Shown piece by piece: positions 26,532 through 35,677 of a stretch of 64,000 bases of DNA. Position numbers and translations under genes: made by a program. The stretch covers positions 124,001-188,000 of the forward strand of contig DATENM010000158.1 in NCBI GenBank assembly GCA_035275065.1, written 5' to 3'. Positions within the stretch are counted from its first letter, which is position 1. Each line of letters opens with the position of its first letter. This DNA comes from Blastocatellia bacterium (GTDB lineage: Bacteria; Acidobacteriota; Blastocatellia; UBA7656). The notes beneath the pieces were generated by a model. It did no database searches and was not told where the DNA came from. It saw only the letters and a program-made list of their open reading frames with translations.

Positions 26532-27917
26532 TCATTCGCCGATGGCTTCGCGGATACACGCCGCCAGCGCACTGGCCTGCGCCTCGATGTGCTCCTGCTT
26601 TTCGCCTTCGATCATGATTCGGGCCAGGTTTTCTGTGCCAGAATAGCGAACGAGCAAACGGCCCCGGCCTTGCATCTCGTTTTCAAGTTTATCCATCGCC
26701 AATTTCACTTCGGGGAGCGAATCCAAAGGCACTTTGCGACGGACGCGCACGTTGACCAGGACTTGCGGGAAACGCTTCATCGCCGCCGCTAACTCGGCAA
26801 GCGAACGGCCCGCCGCCCGGACGGCGCGCAGCAGCTCAATCGCCGTAATCATGCCGTCGCCGGCGAGCGAAATTCGCGGGAAAATAATATGCCCCGACTG
26901 CTCGCCGCCCAGCCGCGCGTCGCGCGCCAGCAACTCTTCCAGCACATAACGGTCGCCGACGTTCGCGCGCACCAGCGCGATGCCACGCTCGCCGAGCGTC
27001 AACTCTAACCCGATGTTGCTCATCACCGTGGCAACAATGGTGTCGCGGTTAAGCTGGTCGCGTCGCTTTAACTCGTCGGCGAGAATGAGCAGCGTCGCAT
27101 CGCCGTCTACCAGACGCCCTTCGGCGTCCACGAACAGAGCGCGGTCGGCGTCGCCGTCAAACGCAATCCCGAGGTCAAGATGCCGCTCGACGACGAGGCG
27201 TTGCAAGCCTTCGAGATGCAGCGAGCCGCAGCCTTCATTGATGTTGCGCCCATCGGGCGCATCGTTGATGACTTCAATGCCGGCGCCCAACCGTCTGAAC
27301 AATTCCGGCGCGAAGCGCGAGGCCGCGCCGTTGGCGCAGTCGAGGCCGATCCGCATACTGTCGAGCCGCAAGCCCGCGGCAACCTCATCGGCCAGGAAGT
27401 CGAGATAGGACGCTTGATACTCGGCCTCGCGAGCGTGCAAGCGTTGCTCATCAATCGAAGGTAAAGCCGGCGACTCATCCGCCGCCGCATTGCTGACGGC
27501 CGCGACCTCACGCTCGACGCGCTGCTCCATCTCATCCGCGAGTTTCTTGCCGGTCGGCGAAAAAACCTTGATGCCATTATCACCGAACGGATTATGCGAA
27601 GCCGAGATAACGATGCCGGCGTCGAAGCCGTGGGCGCGGGTCACATACGCGACACCCGGTGTGGTGATGACGCCGGCAGATTCGACAGCGGCTCCCGCAG
27701 CCAGCGCGCCGCGGGTAAGCGCCGTCTCGATCATTGGCCCGGATTCGCGGGTGTCGCGGCCAATCAGCAGGCGTGGAGCGCGGCCCAGGTCACGGGCAAT
27801 GTGAACGACCAGTGCGCGACCGATCCGTTCGACTGTCGCCGCGTCGAGCGGAAACTCACCGGCTCGACCACGTATTCCATCTGTCCCGAAAAGCCTGGTC
27901 GCGTTCGCCTGCGACAT
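26532..27917 (-). CDS. glmM: Phosphoglucosamine mutase GlmM
   Basis: 461 residues. Converts glucosamine-6-phosphate to glucosamine-1-phosphate for peptidoglycan and LPS precursors. Sugar-phosphate mutase hallmarks: FGTDGIRG at the N-terminus (9-16), active serine in ISASHNPFGDNGIK (~105), metal loop FDGDADRALFVD (~245), and the sugar-binding and phosphate-binding RYSGTENLARIM (~430). GGAGG precedes the ATG. It is the third gene of cdaA-cdaR-glmM, a conserved operon linking c-di-AMP synthesis to cell-wall precursor supply; in other bacteria GlmM binds and inhibits CdaA. Confidence 0.97.
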   Translation of the reverse strand: MSQANATRLFGTDGIRGRAGEFPLDAATVERIGRALVVHIARDLGRAPRLLIGRDTRESGPMIETALTRGALAAGAAVESAGVITTPGVAYVTRAHGFDAGIVISASHNPFGDNGIKVFSPTGKKLADEMEQRVEREVAAVSNAAADESPALPSIDEQRLHAREAEYQASYLDFLADEVAAGLRLDSMRIGLDCANGAASRFAPELFRRLGAGIEVINDAPDGRNINEGCGSLHLEGLQRLVVERHLDLGIAFDGDADRALFVDAEGRLVDGDATLLILADELKRRDQLNRDTIVATVMSNIGLELTLGERGIALVRANVGDRYVLEELLARDARLGGEQSGHIIFPRISLAGDGMITAIELLRAVRAAGRSLAELAAAMKRFPQVLVNVRVRRKVPLDSLPEVKLAMDKLENEMQGRGRLLVRYSGTENLARIMIEGEKQEHIEAQASALAACIREAIGE

Positions 27918-27947
27918 TCGATTAGTTCCTCCTGGCCAGTGCCCCTC

Positions 27948-28907
27948 TCAGGGGCGCACCTGTATCGTTGCCGGCTCGACGGCGCGCACCATCACCTTGT
28001 CGGCGAAGGCTGCCGTCAAGCTCACGTCGGGCTTGAATCGGTTTGGCCCGACGGGCTCTGACTTGAAATCTGCGACGACGCTCAAATCCGCAACCGTGAT
28101 CTGATCGATCAGCGAGCGCGGCCCGTAGAGCGTCACCGTCACCGTCGCCGGCCTGGTTCTCGCACCGCCTGGCCCGTTGATCAAGGTCACCGGCACGCCA
28201 CTCAACGTGCGCTCCTTGCGCTGCTCGTTGATGACTACCGAGAGCGATACTTTGCGCGGGCTCTGGTCGCTCAGGTTGACGTTCGCCGAGCCGATGTCAA
28301 TCGCCACGGTTTCAGTTAATGAATCGCTTCGCCCGGTTAGCCGTACAGTCTCTGTCGATACTTCGTTAATGTCGCGGACGCGGCTTTCGGCGCCGCCGAT
28401 GCGCACAGTGGGCGGGGTGATCTGCCAGCCGATCACCTCAAAGCCCGGGGGCGGCTCGCCGTCGAAGCGCGGCTTAACCGGCACATCTTTCTCGATGACC
28501 CGCTCGACGCGGACGCGAATCTCGCGTGGATCGACGATGGCCTTGACGCTCGCGGGCAAGCGGCCCGTGTCAACCATCAACTGCTTGACGCGCACGCCGG
28601 CTTCGACGCCGCGCATATCGGCCAGCACCGTGATTTCTGTTGGGCGTATCGAATCTACCAGATCGCGCGGGCCTTCAAGGTAAACCTGCGCCGACGGCGC
28701 GTCGGTGTCGGTCACTTCGAGGTTCGGTGATTCTGGCAGGTTCTGAAAGAGAATCGGCACGTTGCGCAGGGTCACCTGCGCGATGGGCCGCGACGCCACC
28801 GACAACCAGAGCACCGCCGTAATCAACAGGGCAAGCACCTTCAACCCGGTATTTTCCAGGATGTAATCCTTCAAATACTCTCTGATTGCGATCAGGTAGC
28901 GCTGCAC
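27948..28907 (-). CDS. cdaR: YbbR-domain regulator of diadenylate cyclase, CdaR
   Basis: 319 residues, probably from a GTG at 28907 (GGAG upstream). One N-terminal membrane helix (~20-40: LKVLALLITAVLWLSVAS) is followed by extracytoplasmic YbbR-type beta domains: VTLRNVPILFQNLP, RVKPRFDG-like VPVKPRFDGEPPPGFE and VSLSVVINEQRKERTL mark the repeats. In Firmicutes CdaR binds the membrane cyclase CdaA and tunes its activity. It lies 25 nt after cdaA and 30 nt before glmM, so the three are certainly co-transcribed. Confidence 0.92.
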   Translation of the reverse strand: MQRYLIAIREYLKDYILENTGLKVLALLITAVLWLSVASRPIAQVTLRNVPILFQNLPESPNLEVTDTDAPSAQVYLEGPRDLVDSIRPTEITVLADMRGVEAGVRVKQLMVDTGRLPASVKAIVDPREIRVRVERVIEKDVPVKPRFDGEPPPGFEVIGWQITPPTVRIGGAESRVRDINEVSTETVRLTGRSDSLTETVAIDIGSANVNLSDQSPRKVSLSVVINEQRKERTLSGVPVTLINGPGGARTRPATVTVTLYGPRSLIDQITVADLSVVADFKSEPVGPNRFKPDVSLTAAFADKVMVRAVEPATIQVRP

Positions 28908-28932
28908 TCTTTCTTCACTCCCAGGGCATCGG

Positions 28933-29802
28933 TTACTTGATGAACGACTCGCTGATCGACTCGCGCGCCGCTTCCGGTTTTCTGCCGCGGCGCGCGCGAC
29001 GGCGCGGGCGCATGATGTCGGCGATGCGGCCAGGCGGCTGGAACGCTTCGCGCAGGCGGTCGCGCAGAGCGGCGCTGTTTAGATAACGCGAAATCTCGCC
29101 GCGCTCGACGAACGAAACGATGCCGGTCTCTTCGCTGACGACGACGGCGACGGCGTCCGTGTCTTCGGTAATGCCGATGGCGGCGCGGTGGCGCGTGCCG
29201 AGTTCTTTCGACAGGCGCGGGTTCAGCGTCAAGGGCAAAAAGCAACTGGCAGCGGCAACCGTTTTGTAATTGCGGATGATGGCCGCGCCATCGTGTAAAG
29301 GCGTGTGCGGGTCAAAGACCGTCACCAACAGGTCGTAAGAGAGCCGCGCCTCAAGCTCGACCCCCGTGTCGATATAGTTCTGTAAGCCGACGTTGCGCTC
29401 CAGGACAATCAGCGCGCCGATCTTACGCGATGACAGCGTCGTCGCCGCAAGCAGGATTTCCTCGAAAGTCTCCTGACGGCTGGAGCGCCCGAAGGGCCGG
29501 CGGATATTCGAGCCGACGCGCATCAACGCCGAGCGAATCTCCGGCGCGAAGATCACCAGGATGGCGAAGCCGAAATAGAGCAGCGTGTTGCGCATGACGA
29601 ACTGGAGCGTCTCCAGTCCGAGGATCACCGACAACTGATAGAGCAAGCCGACGCCGAGCAGGCCGACAGCCATCTGCACGGCACGTGTGCCGCGCACCAG
29701 CTTCAACAGACCATAGATGATCGCCCATACGGTGATGAAATCGATCAGGTCGGTAAAGCGCAATTGCTCAATGAATCTGAAAAGCTCAGCGGAACGGCTC
29801 AT
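28933..29802 (-). CDS. cdaA: Diadenylate cyclase CdaA
   Basis: 289 residues from the ATG at 29802; an upstream in-frame ATG at 29853 would add a segment not typical of the family. Makes the second messenger c-di-AMP from two ATP. Three membrane helices at the N-terminus (~20-100, e.g. FITVWAIIYGLLKLV) precede the DAC domain with its catalytic DGAAIIRN (~165) and GTRHRAAIGITE (~196) motifs. A basic tail (RPRRRARRGRKPE) ends the protein. First gene of the cdaA-cdaR-glmM operon, with a promoter and a leader hairpin upstream. Confidence 0.95.
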   Translation of the reverse strand: MSRSAELFRFIEQLRFTDLIDFITVWAIIYGLLKLVRGTRAVQMAVGLLGVGLLYQLSVILGLETLQFVMRNTLLYFGFAILVIFAPEIRSALMRVGSNIRRPFGRSSRQETFEEILLAATTLSSRKIGALIVLERNVGLQNYIDTGVELEARLSYDLLVTVFDPHTPLHDGAAIIRNYKTVAAASCFLPLTLNPRLSKELGTRHRAAIGITEDTDAVAVVVSEETGIVSFVERGEISRYLNSAALRDRLREAFQPPGRIADIMRPRRRARRGRKPEAARESISESFIK

Positions 29803-30178
29803 CTTATTTTCTAACCACAGGTGATTGGGTGCCGGGCGCGGCACCTGCGTCATGCCCTTATTCTCGGAAGCTCGACACCTATGCTTATGGTATCGGCTGC
29901 CCGGTTGTTTATCAAGCAAAACGCTTTTACGCCCCGGTCATCCTGGCAGATTTATGTCATGAGGTCTCAGGGTTGTGAGCTTTGCAAAGCCAATCGTTAT
30001 ACCATCTCGTTCCGAGTTTCATACATGCTTACCCGATTTGCGTATGAAATCGGCGCATCCGCGAAGCTAGCGAGTCCATGTCACCTACAAAAACCAAGCG
30101 ATTCTTCGAATCGTCATTTGTGGCACCGCAATTGCCAATGTAAGGGTGTCCGAGCGAAAACAATCAAGGGTGGGAGTT
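29803..30178. other. Divergent intergenic region with cdaA leader
   Basis: 376 bp without a protein gene. It holds the cdaA promoter (29887-29915, minus strand), a 7-bp leader hairpin GGTGCCG/CGGCACC (29828-29845) and, toward the small plus-strand ORF, a weak TTGTGA/TATACC pair near 29973-30003. The hairpin could modulate cdaA, but nothing matching a known c-di-AMP or other riboswitch was recognised. Confidence 0.5.
29887..29915 (-). promoter_or_regulatory. Predicted promoter of cdaA-cdaR-glmM
   Basis: Minus strand TTGATA (29915-29910), 17-nt spacer, TACCAT (29892-29887). The predicted leader is about 80 nt. Confidence 0.55.
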
Positions 30179-30349
30179 ATGACAATCAAACTGGTTAAGA
30201 AGAATCAGCAAACGGCAAACGACGTGAAACCGGCTCAGGAACCGACATTCGCTCAACTTCTGTCGAATGCGCGAGGGTGGGTCGAGGAGTTCAAGAGCCA
30301 CAAGGACAAGGATAATCAAGCCCTCATCGGCATGCTGCGGCGGAGCTAG
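30179..30349 (+). CDS. Small hypothetical protein, 56 residues
   Basis: Starts at the ATG at 30179 with GGGAG 3-7 nt upstream. The sequence (MTIKLVKKNQQTANDVKP, then FAQLLSNARGWVEEFKSHK) is polar and helical with an internal WVEEFK helix; no membrane segment, cysteine pair or known domain. It is isolated between two minus-strand operons and ends 11 nt before a stem-loop. A good ribosome site, its own terminator-like hairpin and position support a real gene, but I do not recognise a family. Confidence 0.5.
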   Translation: MTIKLVKKNQQTANDVKPAQEPTFAQLLSNARGWVEEFKSHKDKDNQALIGMLRRS

Positions 30350-30360
30350 GCTCAAACGGC

Positions 30361-30401
30361 TGTGGCAGACTGGACGGCGTCCGCTCCATCTTGCCACATT
30401 T
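30361..30401 (+). terminator. Stem-loop between convergent transcripts
   Basis: TGTGGCA (30361-30367) pairs with TGCCACA (30392-30398); inside it, AGACTGGA/TCCATCT and GGAC/GTCC extend the stem. A short TTT follows. It could end the small ORF's transcript and, read on the other strand, the coaBC operon. Confidence 0.45.
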
Positions 30402-30469
30402 AATCACGAGCGCCGATAGCGCGCTCCTTAATCGCCTTCCTTCTCCCCCAGAAGCAAAACCAACCAACA

Positions 30470-31672
30470 CTATCGCGCCAGCCGCAAGGCTTTGAGGTTT
30501 ATTGCCGCGTCAAAGATGCGGTCGGCAACCTGGCGCTTGGTGAGAAGCGGCAGCTCGACATTCTCTATTGCTGATACCAACGTTACGCGGTTGGTGTCCA
30601 CGTCAAAGCCGGCGTCGTTCGCCGACACGTCGTTGGCAACGATCAGGTCGGCATTCTTGCTCTGCAATTTCTTCAGCGCATTGGCGACGACGTTCTCGGT
30701 TTCGGCAGCGAAGCCGATCACAAGTCGCGAGCCTTTTATCCGGCCCACCGCCGCAAGAATGTCTTCGGTCGGCTCTAGCTCAAGCACTAGCTCCTGGTCG
30801 GCTTTCTTGATCTTCTGCCCGGCGGCCCGCGCCGGGCGATAGTCGGCAACCGCCGCCGCCATCACCACTACGGTCGCTGCATCCAGATGGCCGAGAACTG
30901 CGTCGAGCATTTCGGCGGCAGACCGGACGCGAATCGTCTGCACACCTTCGGGCGGGGCCAGCGCCACCGGCCCTGTAATCAGCGTTACAGTCGCGCCCAT
31001 CGCGGCTGCCGATTCGGCCAGCGCGTAGCCCATCTTTCCCGACGAACGGTTGGTGATGCCGCGCACGGGGTCAATCGCTTCGTAGGTAGGCCCGGCGGTA
31101 ATCAAGACGTGCTCGCCGTTGAGCAGCGCAGCATTCCGGGCGGGTCGCAGGAAGGCAAGCGCGCGGGCGACAATCTCTGACGGCTCGGCAAGGCGGCCAG
31201 CTCCGACTGTGCGGCAAGCCAGATAGCCTTCGCCCGGATCGATGAAATGGACGCCGCGCTCACGCAGCCGCCGGACATTTTCACGGGTCGCCGGGTGCGC
31301 CCACATCTCAACATTCATCGCCGGCGCGACCATCACCGGCGCGGTTGTCGAAATATAGAGCGTCGTCAGAAAATCGTCGGCGATGCCGTTGGCAAACTTC
31401 GCCAGCAGGTTAGCCGTCGCCGGGGCGACCAGCAACAGGTCAGCCGTTTGCGCGACCTGGATGTGCTTGATCTCCGGGTCGGCGGTCGGCGCGAACATCT
31501 CGGTGATGACTTCGTGACCGGAGATGGCTTGAAAGGTGAGCTTGCCGACAAATTCAGTGGCGTGCCGGGTCATCACCACCTGCACGTCAGCGCCGCCTTT
31601 CTGCAAGCCGCGCAACACCTCGACGGCTTTGTAAGCCGCGATACAGCCGGTCACTCCGAGGACAACGCGCAT
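30470..31672 (-). CDS. coaBC: Bifunctional phosphopantothenoylcysteine synthetase/decarboxylase CoaBC
   Basis: 400 residues. Two consecutive steps of coenzyme A synthesis: CTP-dependent ligation of cysteine to 4'-phosphopantothenate and FMN-dependent decarboxylation. The N-terminal CoaC half carries VTGCIAAYKA, MVAPAMNVEMW (PAMN motif) and the active Cys region EGYLACRTVG (~155). The C-terminal CoaB half begins near ITAGPTYEAIDPVRGITN (~188) and contains FAAETENV and NDVS for CTP and substrate binding. It ends the operon yicC-gmk-rpoZ-coaBC, a common arrangement in bacteria. Confidence 0.96.
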   Translation of the reverse strand: MRVVLGVTGCIAAYKAVEVLRGLQKGGADVQVVMTRHATEFVGKLTFQAISGHEVITEMFAPTADPEIKHIQVAQTADLLLVAPATANLLAKFANGIADDFLTTLYISTTAPVMVAPAMNVEMWAHPATRENVRRLRERGVHFIDPGEGYLACRTVGAGRLAEPSEIVARALAFLRPARNAALLNGEHVLITAGPTYEAIDPVRGITNRSSGKMGYALAESAAAMGATVTLITGPVALAPPEGVQTIRVRSAAEMLDAVLGHLDAATVVVMAAAVADYRPARAAGQKIKKADQELVLELEPTEDILAAVGRIKGSRLVIGFAAETENVVANALKKLQSKNADLIVANDVSANDAGFDVDTNRVTLVSAIENVELPLLTKRQVADRIFDAAINLKALRLAR

Positions 31673-31781
31673 CTCTTCGCCCCTCAGGGAAGTCTAGCGA
31701 GTTTGCCTAGTCGATCAAATCCAGCGAGCCGGTCGAGCCCACCGAGCCGATGCCGATGGGCCCGACGGCCCGGCGGACTTC

Positions 31782-32000
31782 TCACTCTTCAGTCTTGCTC
31801 GGTTTTACAATGGGCTGGTAAGGCACAAGCCCATGCTCGACCTCGTCGAGCGCGATACGCGTCGGTTTGCGCGCGGCGGAATGAAGGCGCGGCCTGGCGC
31901 CTTTCTGAATCTGTTTGCTGCGTCGCGCCGCCAGCAGAACGAGCCGGTATTTGCTGTCTATCTCTGTCGTCCAATCCTTTTCTTCTTCGCTGTCAGCCAT
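31782..32000 (-). CDS. rpoZ: RNA polymerase omega subunit
   Basis: 72 residues from the ATG at 32000 (GGAGGT about 10 nt upstream; the GTG at 32018 sits within that site). RLVLLAARRSKQIQKGARP followed by RKPTRIALDEVEHG is the omega signature. Omega helps fold and assemble the beta' subunit and in some bacteria binds ppGpp. It starts 4 nt after the gmk stop. Followed by about 109 bp of non-coding sequence before coaBC. Confidence 0.93.
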   Translation of the reverse strand: MADSEEEKDWTTEIDSKYRLVLLAARRSKQIQKGARPRLHSAARKPTRIALDEVEHGLVPYQPIVKPSKTEE

Positions 32001-32004
32001 TTTC

Positions 32005-32700
32005 TTATTCACCTCCAAAAGTATCCAGTATCGATTTTATCTTATTCCTCTGTCGCATCGGGCGGCGGCGCTCGGCGACGATGATCGCCTTCAGCGCCCC
32101 GAAGGCGCGGTCGCGATCATCATTGATGATGACGTAATTGAATTGCTCGTAAAGCTTCACCTCGGCGGTCGCATTTGCCAACCGCCGCGCCAGATCGTCA
32201 GGCGCGTTCAGATTGCGCCGCCGCAGCCGCGCCTCCAACACTTTCTTAGACGGCGGCAGGATGAAGACGGTTACCGCTTCCGGCATGCGCTCGCACATCT
32301 GCGCCGCGCCCTGCACGTCTATGTCCATCAGCACGTCGTTGCCATCGGCAAGCAACTGCTCAATCGTCGCCCGGTGCGTGCCGTAGTAGTAGCCATGCAC
32401 CGAGGCCGATTCGATGAACTCGCCGCGCTCGCGCATCTCCAGAAAAGTCGCCTCGTCGACAAAGACATAATCCACGCCGTCGCGCTCCTGGCCGCGCGGT
32501 TGCCGCGTCGTGTAGGAGATTGAATAGCGCAAGCGTCCGAGCCGCTGCATGGCGCGCTCGACGAGCGACGATTTGCCCGCGCCCGACGGCGCCGAGACAA
32601 CGATCAGCGTGCCGCGCTCCGGCATATAGCCGCGCCGCCGCGACCTCTTCTTCGTCGTTTCGGCCACCGCTCCTTCGATGGCCTCGACCTCACTCGACAT
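32005..32700 (-). CDS. gmk: Guanylate kinase
   Basis: 231 residues; the family is usually ~200, and the extra 28 N-terminal residues (basic, TKKRSRRRGYMPERG) look like a leader extension or an alternative start at M26. Phosphorylates GMP to GDP. P-loop VSAPSGAGKSSL (~35-46), GMP-binding SYTTRQPRGQERDGVDY, and the lid ARLRRRN; all complete. It overlaps yicC by 11 nt, so translation is coupled. Confidence 0.96.
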   Translation of the reverse strand: MSSEVEAIEGAVAETTKKRSRRRGYMPERGTLIVVSAPSGAGKSSLVERAMQRLGRLRYSISYTTRQPRGQERDGVDYVFVDEATFLEMRERGEFIESASVHGYYYGTHRATIEQLLADGNDVLMDIDVQGAAQMCERMPEAVTVFILPPSKKVLEARLRRRNLNAPDDLARRLANATAEVKLYEQFNYVIINDDRDRAFGALKAIIVAERRRPMRQRNKIKSILDTFGGE

Positions 32701-33565
32701 TCTGGCCCTGCTCCCGCATCTTCTCGACTTCGGTTTTGATGATGATCGCAGCGTCGCTGATGGCGATGTCGCTGGCCTTCGAGAGAATCGTATTCGCCTC
32801 GCGATTCATCTCCTGAAGGATAAAATCGATGCGCTTGCCGACCTCTTCATCGGCGCGCAACAGGTCGCGCATCTGCACGAGGTGGCTCTTGAGTCGAGCG
32901 ATTTCTTCGCTGATGTCCGAGCGGTCGGCCAGCAGAATGGCTTCCTGCGCCAGCCGCGTTTCATCTACCTGCGCACCGTTCCGCAATTCCGCCAAACGTT
33001 TTTGCAAGCGCTCGCGATAGATGCCCGGCAAGCGCGCCGCTTCCGATTCAATCGTCGGCAGTTGACTGGAAATCATGTCGAGTCGCGATTGCAGCTCGGC
33101 GGCCAGCTCCTGGCCCTCGACCAGACGCATCTCCGACAATGCGACCAGCGCCTGCGAGACCGCGGCGACGACGCCCGCCGCCACGGCTTCGTCGAGCTGG
33201 CTGCTGTCCTGCGACACCTGCAATGCGCCGGGCAGCTTGGCGATCAATTCGAGCGACGGATCGCCTTCAAGCCCGAACTCCTGCTTCATCTCGCTGAGCG
33301 CCGAAAGATAGCCGGCGACCAGCGGCCGGTTGATCTGGAAGGTCGCCTCTTTCATCTGCTCGACTGCCATGGTCAGGTCAATGCGCCCGCGATGCAGCGA
33401 CGCCTGCACCTGCTTCTTGATTGTCAATTCCAAACTGGCGAACTCCTGCGGCAAGCGCGCGTGAACATCGAGAAAGCGGTTGTTGACCGAGCGAATGTCA
33501 ACGCGCACCTTGAAGTTGGTGCCCTCGGCGCTTCCCTGCCCGAACCCTGTCATGCTTTTGATCAT
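32690..33565 (-). CDS. YicC/YloC-family endoribonuclease
   Basis: 291 residues. The N-terminal IKSMTGFGQG and SVNNRFLDVHARLP (~25-40) and the C-terminal LQEMNREANTILSKASD are hallmarks of the YicC family, now known to include an RNase acting on small RNAs in E. coli. Soluble, mostly helical. First gene of yicC-gmk-rpoZ-coaBC. The ATG has no obvious Shine-Dalgarno. Confidence 0.94.
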   Translation of the reverse strand: MIKSMTGFGQGSAEGTNFKVRVDIRSVNNRFLDVHARLPQEFASLELTIKKQVQASLHRGRIDLTMAVEQMKEATFQINRPLVAGYLSALSEMKQEFGLEGDPSLELIAKLPGALQVSQDSSQLDEAVAAGVVAAVSQALVALSEMRLVEGQELAAELQSRLDMISSQLPTIESEAARLPGIYRERLQKRLAELRNGAQVDETRLAQEAILLADRSDISEEIARLKSHLVQMRDLLRADEEVGKRIDFILQEMNREANTILSKASDIAISDAAIIIKTEVEKMREQGQNVE

Positions 33566-33652
33566 AAGCCATAAGCCAGCCGCCAGAGGTCACCGGTCAG
33601 AATCGGGCACAGGTGCCTGGCAATCGCACCGCGCCGCTCCGACCTGCGATGT

Positions 33653-35470
33653 CTAGCTACTGACCAGCCTCCCTTCATCCTCCGCGACCAGCTCGTCGGA
33701 GAATTGCAATTCGTAAAGCTCGCGGTAGATGCCGCCGCGCGACATCAACTCGCTGTGCGTGCCGCTGTCGGCGACCTGTCCGCGATGCAGCACGACGATC
33801 TTGTCGGCGCGATGAATCGTCGTCAGCCGGTGAGCGATGACTACCGTCGTCCGTCCGCGCATGAGGTTTGCCAGAGCTTGCTGGACCAGGCGTTCGGATT
33901 GCGTGTCGAGTGCCGAGGTCGCTTCGTCGAGGATTAGAATCGGCGCGTCCTTGAGCAGCGCCCGCGCAATCGCCAGCCGCTGGCGCTCGCCGCCTGACAG
34001 CTTGACGCCGCGCTCGCCGATGACCGTGTCATAGCCGCCACGTTCCATTATAAAGTCGTGCGCGTAAGCGGCGCGAGCCGCGCGCTCGATCTCTTGCTGG
34101 CCGACATCAGGCCGCCCGTAAGCAATGTTACTTTGAATCGTGTCGTTGAAGAGGATGACCTCTTGTGTCACCAGCGCCAACTGCGCGCGAAGCGAAGCCA
34201 GTCGCGCCTCGCAGATGTTGACACCATCAACCGTGATCTCGCCGCGGCTCGCGTCATAAAAGCGCATCAGCAAATTCGTCAGCGTCGTCTTGCCCGCGCC
34301 CGACAGCCCGACCAGGGCGACGACTTCGCCGCGCCGCACATTGAGATTGACATCACGAATCGTCCAGTCTGTCGAGTCGCCATACTTAAACGACACGTCA
34401 CGGAACTCGATGCGGTCGCTCAAGGGTTTAAGCTCGACGGCGCTGGCCCGATCCGCGATCTCTGTGTGCGTGTCGAGCAGCTTGTAGATGCGCGTCGTCG
34501 CCGCGAACGATTGTTGAAAGTAGTTCTGAATGCGCGAGAGCTTGCGCAGTGGATCGTACATCTGCAACATCGCGACGATGTAGGCCGCGAAGGTGCCGAT
34601 GGTCATCAACCCCGAAGCCGTCAGGCGCTGCGCGTAGAGCAGGAAAGCCGCGGCAACCACTACGCCGAGCAGTTCGAGAATCGGCGACGACAGGTAGACG
34701 ACACGCGCCGCCCGCACCTGTGTCCGCGCCAGCTGCACCAGCGCCGCCCCAAACCGTCGCCGCTCGAATCCTTCCATGCCGAAGGCTTTGACGATGCGGT
34801 GGCCAGAGATGGTCTCTTGCGCGAGGTCCAACACCTCTTCGGTTCCCTCTTGCGTCGAGTGGGCGATGTGGCGCAAGCGGCGGCCAAACCTCACCGTCAG
34901 CCCATAAATCAGCGGCCCGACCAACAGCACGGCGAGCGTCAGTCGCCAGTTGAGGATGAAGACCAGCGTGAACAGCGCGATGAAGGTCAAGCCTTCACGC
35001 AGCAGATCGGCGAGCAAAGACGAAACGGCTACCTGGACTTTCTCGGCGTCGCTGATAATGTGCGTCGTCAGCGTATTGGTTGGATGCTCGGTAAAGAATT
35101 CGCTCGATTGGACGAGGATGTGATTGTAAAGGCGCTGCCTGAGGTCAACCACCGCGCCGACGCCGATGCGCCACATCAGCACGTTTGAGAGGTATTCCGA
35201 GCTGCCGCGAATCACTGTGAAAAGGACAAGCAAGGCGGCGATCAGCGGCAGCGCATTGGTGCCCGGCGGCAGGTAACGGCTCACGTCAAGGCTTGCGGCA
35301 AGCCCGCTGCCGGCCACTTGTTGACTGCCGGAGAGAATATCGATGATTGATTTTAGTAGCGCTGTGCGCCCTGCCTCGAACACGCCGACCAGCGTCATCA
35401 GGATGAAGGCGAGAGCAAAAAGCCCTGCGTAGGGCCTGACCTGTTTAAGCAGTATGCGGAAGTCCTTCAT
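33653..35470 (-). CDS. MsbA-like ABC exporter (fused membrane and ATPase)
   Basis: 605 residues. Six membrane helices in the N-terminal ~320 residues, then one nucleotide-binding domain with Walker A GLSGAGKTTL (~383), Q-loop VTQEVILFND, ABC signature LSGGERQRLAIARALL (~490), Walker B ILILDEATSALD and switch His AHRLTTI. Type IV exporter, half-transporter, working as a homodimer; MsbA-like lipid flippases are the most similar pattern, but drugs or peptides cannot be excluded. A near-consensus promoter lies 41 nt upstream of the start, and a MITE-like repeat directly behind it. Confidence 0.93.
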   Translation of the reverse strand: MKDFRILLKQVRPYAGLFALAFILMTLVGVFEAGRTALLKSIIDILSGSQQVAGSGLAASLDVSRYLPPGTNALPLIAALLVLFTVIRGSSEYLSNVLMWRIGVGAVVDLRQRLYNHILVQSSEFFTEHPTNTLTTHIISDAEKVQVAVSSLLADLLREGLTFIALFTLVFILNWRLTLAVLLVGPLIYGLTVRFGRRLRHIAHSTQEGTEEVLDLAQETISGHRIVKAFGMEGFERRRFGAALVQLARTQVRAARVVYLSSPILELLGVVVAAAFLLYAQRLTASGLMTIGTFAAYIVAMLQMYDPLRKLSRIQNYFQQSFAATTRIYKLLDTHTEIADRASAVELKPLSDRIEFRDVSFKYGDSTDWTIRDVNLNVRRGEVVALVGLSGAGKTTLTNLLMRFYDASRGEITVDGVNICEARLASLRAQLALVTQEVILFNDTIQSNIAYGRPDVGQQEIERAARAAYAHDFIMERGGYDTVIGERGVKLSGGERQRLAIARALLKDAPILILDEATSALDTQSERLVQQALANLMRGRTTVVIAHRLTTIHRADKIVVLHRGQVADSGTHSELMSRGGIYRELYELQFSDELVAEDEGRLVSS

Positions 35471-35510
35471 GAAAACATGTCGGCAGCAGCGCCTTCGGGT
35501 TAAACGAATG

Positions 35511-35538
35511 ATTATACGTGCAGGGGGGGCCGCGTCAA
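35511..35538 (-). promoter_or_regulatory. Predicted strong promoter of the ABC exporter gene
   Basis: Minus strand TTGACG (35538-35533), 16-nt spacer, consensus TATAAT (35516-35511); the predicted start is about 34 nt before the ATG. The MITE-like copy begins 20 bp behind the -35. Confidence 0.65.
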
Positions 35539-35557
35539 GCGAAAGCGATTGGCGGTC

Positions 35558-35677
35558 AGGGTCTATTCATTCTCCGGACTTAAACCGCCAAGACGCCAAG
35601 ACCGCCAAGAGAACACAGAGCTTTTCTTGGCGTCCTTGGCGTCTTGGCGGTTGATATCCCTATAGTTATTCAAGAAT
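35558..35677. mobile_element. MITE-like element, copy 2 (one end shortened)
   Basis: About 120 bp, inverted relative to the copy at 6842. One end is intact (AGGGTCTATTCATTCTCC at 35558-35575). The internal hairpin arms (CGCCAAGAC units) and the GATATC-CCTATAGTTATTC segment match copy 1. The other end stops matching within AGAAT and runs straight into the stop codon of the DUF4214 gene (35677-35679). No target-site duplication was found, so this copy is probably truncated. Confidence 0.8.

Noticed and set aside
32678..33574. 298-residue plus-strand ORF opposite yicC
   Set aside because: Antisense shadow; yicC and gmk motifs are clear on the minus strand.
34058..35188. 376-residue plus-strand ORF opposite the ABC exporter
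   Set aside because: Antisense shadow of a certain gene; biased Arg/Gln/Asp composition, no domain.
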